Of a DNA stretch of 64,000 nt, positions 42,651 to 51,821 are shown piece by piece. Location: assembly GCA_037951165.1 (NCBI GenBank), contig JBBDHG010000127.1, positions 3,419,001 through 3,483,000 of the forward strand, written 5' to 3'. Origin of the DNA: Lophius americanus (Eukaryota > Chordata > Actinopteri > Lophiiformes > Lophiidae). How positions within the stretch are numbered: position 1 is the stretch's first letter; each line of letters opens with the position of its first letter. The translations under genes were made by a program, and so were the position numbers. Under the pieces are notes generated by a model, which had not been told where the DNA came from, made no database searches, and saw nothing but the letters and a program-made list of their open reading frames with translations.

Positions 42651-44030
42651 ATGGCATGGTTCCGCTATCGATGGCGTAACGTGTTGGTCTGCGTGTGCAC
42701 GCCAAGCATCATCCTGGCTCTGTTGTTCATCTACATTACTGTGGTCATATGTATGAGCATGCAGGGCGTAGAAACATCGGCATTGGTTAAACTATCATCA
42801 CCCCGCTCTGTGGCCTCAGGAACTTTGAGGCAAAAGAGCTTCGCCCCAAACCCTAAAACATTTTGGAACGCCTACCCGAATGGGGATGCCATCTGGAATC
42901 ATCTCCAGCTGTTGGTTGACCGCCGTTATAACCCCATCCTGCACCCAAACAACAACATGAAGGGATGTAAAAATCGTACCATTCAAGAGTCCATCCTGAA
43001 GAAAAGTTTCTATGAAGTTTCAAAATTGAATAGCACACGGACAAACTTTGACACACTACCACAGCAGTTGCAGGACTTTTGGAGACACATGCATAGGAGG
43101 GACTACACAACAGTCTTCCAGCCAGATGGAGTGTGTGGAGCCGGGGCAACTGATGAAAAGGAGCCCCCCCTGCTTCTGCTGGCCATCAAAACAAAAGAGA
43201 TGAATTTCAAGAATCGGCAGGCCATTCGACAGACTTGGGGTCAGGGGGGATGGGTAGCAGGACAGAAGGGGAACAGCAGTGGAGGAGAAGAAGATGGAGG
43301 ATATATCCGCAGGGTGTTCCTGCTAGGCCAAGAAAGCCCTGGGGCCCTGGATTGGCATTTTTCTGAGTTACTGCAGTTGGAGAGCTCACGTTATGGAGAC
43401 ATTTTACAGTGGGACTTTAACGACACCTTTTTCAACCTCACCCTGAAGGATGTGCTATTCTGGAAATGGTTCTCATGCTTCTGTAACCAGACTCTCTTTG
43501 TATTTAAGGGGGACGACGATGTCTTTGTCAACACCCCAAAAATGATAACTTACCTTTTGGAACAGCTGAGGAAACCACAGGCAAATGAGATCATTAAAGA
43601 ATTCATGGTCGGAGACGTAATAGGAGCAGCTGCTCCTCATCGAGTCGACGCATCCAAGTACTTCATTCCCTGTAGCTTTTATAAGGGCCTCTATCCAATG
43701 TATGCAGGCGGGGGCGGTGTATTGTACTCGGGCCCATTGACCCAACGTCTGAACAACATTTCTAACATGATTCACCTGTTCCCCATTGACGACGTTTTTG
43801 TAGGCATGTGTATGATTCGTCTTAACGCTCACCCTGTCCACCACCCTGCTTTTCTCACATTTGACTTTCCTAAAGATGAAGGGGAGCAGCTATGTGCGTA
43901 CCACACAATCCTAATGGTCCACAAACGAGACCCAAACCAGGTAGTCAAACTGTGGGACAACTTGAAAAAGACACATAGTGAGTGTTGGAATGTGCCCCTG
44001 AGAGATGATGTGACAAAGGGTTCAAAATAA
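42651..44030 (+). CDS. b3gnt2l: B3GNT2-like beta-1,3-N-acetylglucosaminyltransferase
   Basis: This 459-residue type II Golgi protein would add GlcNAc in beta-1,3 linkage to galactose, extending poly-N-acetyllactosamine. The ATG at 42651 follows the splice acceptor tttgcag by four bases. A short cytosolic tail (MAWFRYRW) is followed by one membrane helix (about 11-36). The catalytic domain has the GT31 landmarks: RQAIRQTWG (189-197), FKGDDDVFVN with the DDD metal-binding motif (288-290), AGGGGVLYSG and IDDVFVGMC. NRT, NST, NDT, NLT, NQT and NIS are possible N-glycosylation sites. The stem motif RRYNPIL and the domain order are closest to B3GNT2. The coding region is a single exon, as usual for this family. 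The exact symbol is tentative; a different B3GNT2 duplicate is possible. Confidence 0.93.
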   Translation: MAWFRYRWRNVLVCVCTPSIILALLFIYITVVICMSMQGVETSALVKLSSPRSVASGTLRQKSFAPNPKTFWNAYPNGDAIWNHLQLLVDRRYNPILHPNNNMKGCKNRTIQESILKKSFYEVSKLNSTRTNFDTLPQQLQDFWRHMHRRDYTTVFQPDGVCGAGATDEKEPPLLLLAIKTKEMNFKNRQAIRQTWGQGGWVAGQKGNSSGGEEDGGYIRRVFLLGQESPGALDWHFSELLQLESSRYGDILQWDFNDTFFNLTLKDVLFWKWFSCFCNQTLFVFKGDDDVFVNTPKMITYLLEQLRKPQANEIIKEFMVGDVIGAAAPHRVDASKYFIPCSFYKGLYPMYAGGGGVLYSGPLTQRLNNISNMIHLFPIDDVFVGMCMIRLNAHPVHHPAFLTFDFPKDEGEQLCAYHTILMVHKRDPNQVVKLWDNLKKTHSECWNVPLRDDVTKGSK

Positions 44031-44500
44031 AAGCTGTAAGTTCTCTTTTTGAAGAAGTTAATCGATGGAACTATTTTCTTACTATAATGTGATGACAATT
44101 ATGGAAACCTTTTTGATGAGATGTGGAGCTGTGTTGACTAAAATCTGTTTATACTCTTGTCAGACTACCATTTGTATGTTCAATCTATCACATCCTGTTA
44201 TTACTCCACATACTTGGAAAATTAATCTGAAAATGAGGTTTGATGATATTAAAAACCAATGTTTTTGCATATTTTATTTAGTTTACTACATATTAAACAT
44301 ACTTTACATAACCACTCTGAAAAAATAGTACATTATTTTATGTGTAGGAGCCAAAATCCATGTTTTGATTTATTTATTGTGTTTACGTTAATTAGCGGTC
44401 AACCCATAACAGGTGGTAATCCTCCTGTTTGTGTCAGGTGTTCCATCAAGAAGGGGAAACAATTTTTGACCAATAAAGATATGCTGCAACCATGAGTTGG
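44031..44500 (+). other. b3gnt2l: Probable 3' UTR of the B3GNT2-like gene
   Basis: AT-rich sequence after the stop, with an AATAAA at 44472-44477 followed by a GT-rich stretch (GAGTTGGTGAC), suggesting cleavage near 44500. An AATAAA overlapping the stop at 44026 is too close to be likely. Confidence 0.5.
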
Positions 44501-45382
44501 TGACAGATGAAACTCGCTTGATGCTTTGTCGGATTAATTTTTTACAGGACAATAAATAGACTAATGTCCAAGCAAGGAACGTGTCTGACCGTCATGTGAT
44601 TTCACGTAGAGGAGAGGGCGTCAATGGGTTCTCCTGGTAAGATACTTCAGAAGTAGCTTTGGCTTGGCTTCCTTAACATAATGTGCTTGGCATTGATTAT
44701 GAAGTATAGAAATTACTTGACCACCCAACCTTTACCTGATTTGAACATTCACAGGAAAGGATCCGTAGAGCCGTTTGAGTAAAAAGAGGGACATTAATGG
44801 ATTGGAAATTGGAAATTTAGTCCACAGTATAGTTAACTTAAAATAAAAAACAGCATAAAAAACTTTTATACACCACAAGTTGATCCAGTTAATTCTGACC
44901 TAGCTGCATTTCTAGAGACCATAGATTTAGTAAAAATTAAACAAGGAACAGATCAATGCCCTGGATTCACCTGTCTCACCGGGTGAACTCCACCTAGCCC
45001 TCCAGCATATGCCCAATAGGAAAGCACCAGGACCAGATGGTTTTCCCGTTGAGTTCTACAAAGAATTTAGGCTAACACTTGCACCCACATTCTACAGTAT
45101 TGTCTTGCAAATCAAGGAAAGTCGTTTTCTCCCCCAGACCATGAACTCAGCTAATATCTGCTCCCTCCTTAAACCAGATAAAGATCCTGCACTGCCTGCT
45201 AGTTAACGACCAAATATCACCTATTCCGGCAGATCTTAGAATTATTTGCAAAGCCCTTGCCAGAAGACTACAAAAAAAACAACCTGTACATAACAAACCC
45301 TGACCAGACAGGCTTTATTAAAGGAAGACACTCCACCTCCAACACTTGTACAATACTCAGTCTGATACAGTCTGATCACGAA

Positions 45383-45868
45383 CACATCAACCCGTTCTTT
45401 ATTCCCTTCATTGGCTTCCCATCTCCACCAGGATTGATTATAAGATCTCTCTCCTCACTCACCAGTGCATCCATGGCAATGTATCCCCCTACTTAAAAGA
45501 ACTACTCACCCCACTGCCCTCAACACCATCCCTCCATTCTACCCACTCATACCGCCTCTTCCTTCCCCAGACTAAGCTCAGCAGCATGGGTGATCGGGCC
45601 TTCTTTTCTGCTGCCCCTCGTCATGGGAATGCCCTCCCTGACCAAGTGAGGGCTCCACAGATGATTGCCACATTTTTAAAAAGACTAAAAACTTTCCTTT
45701 TTATCAGAACCTATAACTTTTTATTAACATTGATGCTTTTTGGTTACGTTTTTATATAATTATATTTTTCATTGATGCTTTTATCTGCTTTTACCTTGTA
45801 GCACTTTGAGATTTGATCCAAATGTAAAGTCTGTTATTTATTAAATGTATTATTATAATTATTATTAG
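45383..45868 (+). mobile_element. L2-type LINE 3' end inserted in the L1-like relic
   Basis: The end of a LINE ORF2 (CIHGNVSPYLKELL, GDRAFFSAAPRHGNALPD, FLKRLKTFLF with stops) leads into the tail CACTTTGAGATTTGATCC and (ATT)n. It splits the L1-like reading exactly between its LSLIQS and HNPETT segments. Confidence 0.75.
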
Positions 45869-46329
45869 TGATAGACTTTTCCACTATTCACAATCCAGAA
45901 ACTACAATGATCTCATTAGATGCATTAAAAGCATTTGATAGGAAATTCTTCTTTGATTCGCTACATGACTTTGGATTTGGAAATTCCTTCATATCCTGGA
46001 TCAAAATATTATTTTGATCGCTCTCCGCCTCCGTTAGGACAAATGATCGGATCTCTCCGAACTTCAGCCTTAAAGGGAACCCCGACTATTAAGACATAAT
46101 TATGCCATAAATGTTTTTTCATAATTATAAAAAGTCTTAAGAACACATAAAATATTGTCATTAAATTATAAATCCTCAAAGTTTAACACACATTTGACCA
46201 ACGCATGTGCCATTACTTTAAGGGCGCATTGCATTGTGGGTTGATGACGTAGAATGGTAGATGTTGCCCTGGGTCGTTGTAGTTGGTTGCTATGTTCGTA
46301 GCATTGGTGAGAGAAAAATCGATATAATA

Positions 46330-46546
46330 CCGCATTGTAATGCTTTTGGTCGTACTTTCCAGTCGAAGGGCAATACAGGAAGCAATGCAATCCTTCACAG
46401 CTTGCCCAGAGATAATAAGCGGAGAAAACAATGGGACGACACCTGTGGACGCAAACATCTTCCAAAGGACCCGCATCTGTTCGCATCACTTCTCTCTTGA
46501 TGCATTTGGAGCATGTAGTCGACCATATCTGCTGAAGACCTTACAG
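46330..46546 (+). pseudogene. THAP-domain exon remnant
   Basis: PHCNAFGRTFQSKGN, then LPRDNKRRKQW and, after a -1/+1 frame change, RICSHHFSLDAF followed by SRPYLLKTLQ, reproduce a THAP C2CH zinc-finger domain with the CxxHF half. The second zinc ligand (CxxxxC) is Arg, the initiator Met is lost and there is a frameshift, so it is dead. A GT donor (ACAG|gtcagg) follows at 46547, as in a first exon. Confidence 0.65.
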
Positions 46547-47040
46547 GTCAGGATGGTTATAAACGAAAGCTAAATCAAAATGCTGTGTTTACACAGCTAT
46601 GACCATGGAGGATCCCATACATCGATATGACCTATGTGCTTACCTTGGACAGTTGCTGACAAAAAGTCTGCATTTGTAATCTCGGACTACTCTATTAATT
46701 GGACTGATTCCACTGTAATACCCATCAATTCCAATTTCCAGAGTATGTCATCTACTCCGCTGAAGTCAGGAAACATCATATATTTAGTTATTAATATTTC
46801 CCCCAGGGTGTCGGATCTGACAGACTAAACTAAACCCCACTCATCAAATCGATAGAGGAAGACCTCGTGCGGTGTGGGACCTTGCTCATGTCACTCATTG
46901 GAAGTGTCGCAACAATTAAAATGATGAGAATATATCATCCAAGATACTAAATTTGCACCATTTCAAGAACAGGTGAAATAATATGGAATCAGCAGTAAGA
47001 AATTCCTTCAATATCTAAAACTTAAATCCATAATTAAAGC

Positions 47041-47860
47041 CAATTGGACCCGCTGCCACAGGGGTCCAGCTGCTCAGTCCCCTGTGTGGGTGGAGGCAGG
47101 GACCCCTCCCCCGAGGCAAAAAGCAGTCACAATAACCCTCACTGACACCGTATATCGGAGAATAACAGTATGGTTCATTTGAAAATCAAGTTTAAACAAT
47201 CAGCACTTAGACGGGTTGGGTGAAAGTCAGTATTGGACAACATAATCACAAAGTGGACAGGTAAACAGGTGAGGTTTTTAAATTCTCATCACACACGTAA
47301 AACAGTCACTCTGAACCAACACTTCAAAATAAAGACGAAACACTTTTTTTGAGTGATACATTTTAAGTGAAATTTAGACACAGAGGTCGAATGGATGTGT
47401 CCCTGTCCATTTCCAATTTTCCCTGTAAATGAACAGTATAGCAAATAAACTACCACTTGTACTCTTGTGCGAGATGGTAAAGGCTGTATCGCAGGCCATT
47501 CTACGAACATGCTGGAAATTGTGAGACATTTACAGTATAAGATACTATACTGAAAATACAGAAAATTGTATGTTACATAATATCAAACATTGAAAAAAAA
47601 AACCCAGATTCTTGAGTGAGTTCCGTACATTTCATCATTACGGTTTCTCTTTGGAATCAATTAACAAAGAAAAACGAATTTGCTCCTTGTAGCTGAAGTC
47701 CATTCATTGAACCCATCCATAGAACAGTCTGTCATACTGCAGAGGGCGCTGTCAAATGAGGACCATCGTCTCAAATCGGTCAGTGATCAATCAGCACAGC
47801 GCAGGACACTCCACACTTCCACAGCACTATCATTTTCGATATGTGTCCTCATCCATACCG
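47041..47860. other. Intergenic DNA before the eif1ad stop
   Basis: It probably includes the eif1ad 3' UTR (minus strand) next to 47861. No other gene or repeat was recognised. Confidence 0.5.
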
Positions 47861-48089
47861 TTAGGAAACATTTTCTGTCCTTTGCTCTTGGTCATCTTCT
47901 TCCTCACTGTCCTCCTCTTCACTTTCACTGTACTGGTAGTTACAGCGGTTGGTGTTTACAAAGAGGTCACTCTCATCCTCAGAGTCGCTACTGTCCCCCT
48001 CCTCGTCTTTCTCCTCTTTCCCTTCTTCCTTTTCCTGCTGTTTGTTTATCTTGTCAAGCTCCAGCGGCTCCTCCATAAACCCCTCTGGC
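47861..48089 (-). CDS. eif1ad: eif1ad last coding exon
   Basis: It completes a Trp codon, then PEGFMEEPLELDKINKQQEK, a Glu/Lys run and SDSEDESDLFVNTNR. The stop is at 47861-47863. The acceptor is ctccag. Confidence 0.95.
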
Positions 48090-49545
48090 CTGGAGGGCGT
48101 CCCGGAAAAAGCAAAACACAATACCTTCAGTTATATCTGACAACAAAATGGTTGTGTGATGTGTGCATGAAGGTATGGTGCCCCACTTACCACTGCTGTT
48201 GCTCTTGCAGGTATTGAATGTGATCTTTGTATAGAATGAAGCTAATCTCTGCCTTCACCTTCTCTCCTTCCTCAATGGGATCCACAATCACATAGTGACC
48301 TTGGTGATAACAGTCAGATAGATTTTTGTTGTAAACCAAAAGTAAAGTTTCTTTTTGGCCATTACTTAGCAATACAGAACAATGGCAGATATATATATTC
48401 TATCAATCTAAAACGATAAAGTGCCACTTACAAAGCTCTAAAAACAGCATTTCTTAAAGAGTTAAAAATCGACACATGTAATGACAATGTGGTGGCAGGT
48501 GCTAACACAGTAAAAATTTAGATGTAAGGAGACCAATTGAATATCAGACTGATCATATTTTTGGAGAGTATTACAAACTGTTAAGTGGGGAGGAAAATCA
48601 TTCAACCACGTTTGTATTATTAGGTTTGATGGTTAGGTTTAATTATTTGATTCTCTGATTAGCCTCCGTCATTACAGCACACATAATCAGATGTTGATAA
48701 AAATTTGACACTTAGATAAACAATTTCAAAGCATTTTCCACTGTGACATTGCAGCAAAAAGGGTCTCCTCAAAGTACTTGGGACTTGTGTCATTACGTAA
48801 TCACATAAGTTTGAGAACCCAGTAGATAGTAAAAGCAGTATTTTGGAGAACGCTTACAGTATGTCTGTTGCACGGAGCTATCCAATTTGTTCAGGTTTCA
48901 TTTGGTTATTCAAACAGTTGATAAATTGTATATTTGCCTCTAACCCAATGTACTAAGGGAGTTGAATAATTTTGCTCTCGACTATATATGATCCAATTGC
49001 ATATATGACTACAGAGAGTATTTCATTATTTATCAACTTCAAGGGATAAAGTCTCTAGAATTAGTCTTCACAAAAAAATACTTTTAATAAAACTTTATGC
49101 TAAATATTTGTATGGCATTTATGTCTGCAATGTTGTACACAATGTGAGGAGGACGAACTGGCAGCAGGATTTACATTTTAGAGCTGGGTGACTGACACGA
49201 AATTACTTCTATGTGATAATATAATCTTAACCTCCCACCCTCATTACCTCTCTTGATCCAGATGTTCTTTCGGAACTTGGTGGGCATGCTCACAAGGAAT
49301 GTCTCCCCCTGGGCGGTAACGGTTTCATGGAGGTTGTTACCACGGCTAGCAATAACCTGCACATGAACAGGTAAGTAGTGGGATAGAGTCAATACAATGT
49401 CTTTGCAACATTCTTGTTTTTTTTTAACCAAGAATGTTCCCCAACGAACATAACTTACCTTCACAATCTGCTGGTTTTCTGTGGGCAACACAAAGTCTCC
49501 AAGAACCTCCTTGACAACGTGTTTGCGTTTTGTGGCCTGTGACAT
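47861..49545 (-). CDS. eif1ad: EIF1AD, eukaryotic translation initiation factor 1A domain protein
   Basis: Four coding exons in order: 49459-49545, 49248-49356, 48191-48299 and 47861-48089; all phases fit and junctions are AG/GT. The product has 177 residues against about 165 in mammals. Residues about 1-105 form the IF1A/S1-like OB fold (MSQATKRKHVVKEVLGDFVL, LVSMPTKFRKNIWIKRG, VDPIEEGEKVKAEISF). The rest is an acidic, Lys/Glu-rich tail with the conserved SDSEDESDLFVNTNR motif. The family is nuclear and ribosome-related; its exact role is poorly known. The start ATG (cat at 49543-49545) sits inside an exon whose acceptor is at 49574/49575, so an upstream non-coding exon exists. Confidence 0.96.
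48191..48299 (-). CDS. eif1ad: eif1ad exon 3 of the coding region
   Basis: It encodes HYVIVDPIEEGEKVKAEISF and ILYKDHIQYLQEQQQ; it ends in phase 2 at CAG TG|gtaagt. Confidence 0.95.
48300..49247 (-). other. eif1ad: eif1ad intron between its second and third coding exons
   Basis: No repeat or exon was recognised inside; donor gtaatg and acceptor accaag. Confidence 0.8.
49248..49356 (-). CDS. eif1ad: eif1ad exon 2 of the coding region
   Basis: It encodes VIASRGNNLHETVTAQGETF and LVSMPTKFRKNIWIKR, the core of the OB fold; it ends in phase 1 at AGA G|gtaatg. Confidence 0.95.
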
Positions 49546-49574
49546 GATAAATGAGTTGCGGGTCCCTTCTCCAG
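49459..49574 (-). CDS. eif1ad: eif1ad exon with start codon
   Basis: 29 nt of 5' UTR, then 29 codons from MSQATKRKHV to NQQIVK; it ends in phase 0 at AAG|gtaagt. Confidence 0.95.
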
Positions 49575-49811
49575 CTGGGAAGAAGAGTAAAAAAAGAAAA
49601 GCTGTCAAATTGAGCTATCTGTTAGAAGTGTCAGCAGTGGTTACTATAAACATGGCACACCAATATCAAAAACAACAAACCCTAACAAGTGCAAAATCAA
49701 CGCAAATAACATCTACTAGCAAAGCTAACACAATTAGCTCACGTGTTCGGTTAGCTTAGCAACTTAGAAAGTGATTGAAAAGATGACGAGCCAAAAACGA
49801 AACATCAACAT

Positions 49812-50003
49812 TGGTTGAGCGGCTGTCTCCCAATCGGACCATCTGCAGGTTGGCGCACTAGTAGTCTACAGTCTTGAGCAAGGACCCCAATCTCCTCCCT
49901 AGGCACTGCAGACACCTTCCCGGGACGCTGACTGCTCCTCATGGATAGGTTTAATGCAACGAACCAGTTTCGCTACGCATGTCACAAATAAAGGCGTCTA
50001 ATA
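49812..50003 (+). repeat. Decayed tRNA-derived SINE, same family as 31726-31988
   Basis: TTGAGCGGCTGTCTCCCAATCGGA, CTTGAGCAAGGACCCCAATC, CTGACTGCTCC and AATAAAGGCGTC follow the better copy in order; the A-box end is lost. Confidence 0.7.
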
Positions 50004-51230
50004 ACATACAGCTGGAGAAAGCAAGCACATTTCTGCCAGCGTGCCATTCCACAATTAGTGACGTTACCACTACTGATGGGATAGTTGTTAGCTTTCTAAG
50101 CTAATATTTGTCAATGCAAAAAAAATGCACCAGGACACTCATCGACTTTAGCAGAATATGCTTACTTTGAAAGAGAAAAAATAATAGAGTCTCTAAGAAA
50201 CTGCACGTCTCACTTCGCAGTTGTTCAAACACGCGTTGAAATGTTTTTGCTCTACAGCGTTATCACAACACTTCCTCTTTGTGACAAGTTTCCGGCGTCC
50301 CTACATCCGTTTTCAGAATAATATTTCTTCTACGTATTCTGCCAGGTTTATCAGTAGAAAAAAACTTTATTTTGAAAACAGGAGACCTCTTAGCACTGGA
50401 AACTAAAGATAAATGGACATATAGCTGAAGGCTGAAGGTCCATCCTATGTTCCTATGTTCCACTTAACCGATTAAAATAAGTGGACATTTACTACTTCTC
50501 TACTGGCAATGTAACAGAAAGATATACTTATGTAAAAACGTTTTGAAATATTTTTATTTTCTGCTCAACAGTCTTTCGTGGCAGTGCAGTGGCATTGTGG
50601 GAAATGTAGTTTTCTATCAATTTAAGTAGCGTTCAAGATTACTAACATCTATGAAACTGTTGTTCACACATACCACACGTCTTACAATGACATAGAGCAA
50701 GGTTTCATCTATATTCAAAGTTAGCTTTAAAATGAATGCCTTCTTTCCTAGGGCTAATGTGGGCTAATACGCAGTCAATAAGACTTTCTAGTCGTGCATG
50801 CTGCATTTTACAACCCCTATTCAGATTGGTGCACCAAAGGCTAATAACAACAATGCACTAACCTGAAAATATTATTTTTAATTCAAAAGCAATTAAAACA
50901 TTTGTTATTCCGAATTTGTTGCATGAAACATGTTTCAAAATAGTTGGGGCTGGGGTATGTATGTCATTGTGTTATGTCAACCTTTCTTTTAAAAACACTC
51001 AATAAGTATTTGGTAAGAAATGCTTATTGAGTTATGGACTGAATGTGGTTTTGAATGGTCTTGCTAGAAAAACAGGGACATCTCTGGAAAACACATTTGC
51101 ACTGATAACAATCTAGATTATGCATTATTATGGACTCGAAAGGACATTTTCCATAATTATGCTGTATTTTGTCCCACTTTTATTTCATAGAAAACACACA
51201 GTTTTTGAATATAAGGAAAAGAGCATGACA
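50004..51230. other. Intergenic DNA between eif1ad and ctsf
   Basis: It should contain the eif1ad promoter and first non-coding exon near its left end, but no clear TATA, CpG island or exon was identified. Confidence 0.4.
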
Positions 51231-51247
51231 AAATGGATTCCACACTT

Positions 51248-51253
51248 TTTATT
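51248..51253 (-). terminator. ctsf: Candidate poly(A) signal of ctsf
   Basis: TTTATT on the plus strand is AATAAA on the ctsf strand, about 500 nt after the stop codon. The 3' UTR would include the GT-rich tract at 51675-51725. Confidence 0.5.
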
Positions 51254-51746
51254 CAAACTTCATTAAGTACGATAGTAGTTTTTACAATTGCATTGCACAT
51301 ATTCAATGATGTGACGACTCATGTAAGACAAACCCCAACCCACACCAAAGAATCTTCCAGTTTGACAAACATTACTACAACTAATTGCTTGTAGCTGAAA
51401 ACAGATGAAAGAAAAATTTTAAACCAACAACAATTATGCCCCGGAGGACTCGGAGAACGCTGCATAACTTTGTTAGAGCTGGTTTGATTTGAGGAATTTG
51501 TAACAAGGTGTGAGGTATTAATATGAAATACAAGTGGACTTATACACAGCAGTAACATCAGTAGTACTTAATGCTTTTCTAATTGCAACGAACATGTAGC
51601 CTGCATGAGTTGTTTGTGTCGTGCGTGTACAGTCAAGCTGGGGTCAGCTGGCTGCTGTGGTACATGATGAATGCGTGTGTGTATGTGTATCTGTGTTTGT
51701 GTATTTGTTTTTTTATGTGTATATGTGAAGATGTGGTGTCTTTAGT

Positions 51747-51821
51747 TTAGCTGATTACAGCAGATGAGCAGACTCGGTCAATTCCGCATGCTTTGGACCC
51801 CCTGTACAGGTAATAATATCC
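51747..51821 (-). CDS. ctsf: ctsf exon 14: C-terminus
   Basis: GYYYLYRGSKACGIDRVCSS and AVIS, with the stop at 51747-51749. Confidence 0.96.
   Translation of the reverse strand, partial: GYYYLYRGSKACGIDRVCSSAVIS

Larger units (their letters stand above)
44880..47040 (+). pseudogene. Decayed L1/Tx1-like LINE with nested insertions
   Basis: Reverse transcriptase pieces appear in order: LQHMPNRKAPGPDGFPVEFY (44998-45060), DQTGFIKGRHS (45302-45336), SLDALKAFD and DFGFGNSFISWIKI (45915-46005), then INWTDSTVIPIN and NIIYLVINISPRVSDLTD (46698-46828), and scraps to 47040. Stops and frameshifts are frequent. The order is interrupted by an L2-type 3' end (45383-45868) and by a segment carrying a THAP-domain remnant (46085-46620). 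Confidence 0.8.

Noticed and set aside
47680..48217. Long plus-strand frames opposite the acidic tail of eif1ad
   Set aside because: They are the complement of GAG/GAA codons read as CTC/TTC (Ser/Leu/Phe-rich), while the minus strand gives a conserved protein with correct splicing.
51666..51725. GT-rich tract as a Z-DNA control element
   Set aside because: It lies in the probable ctsf 3' UTR and is a common simple repeat; nothing in the sequence supports a specific function.
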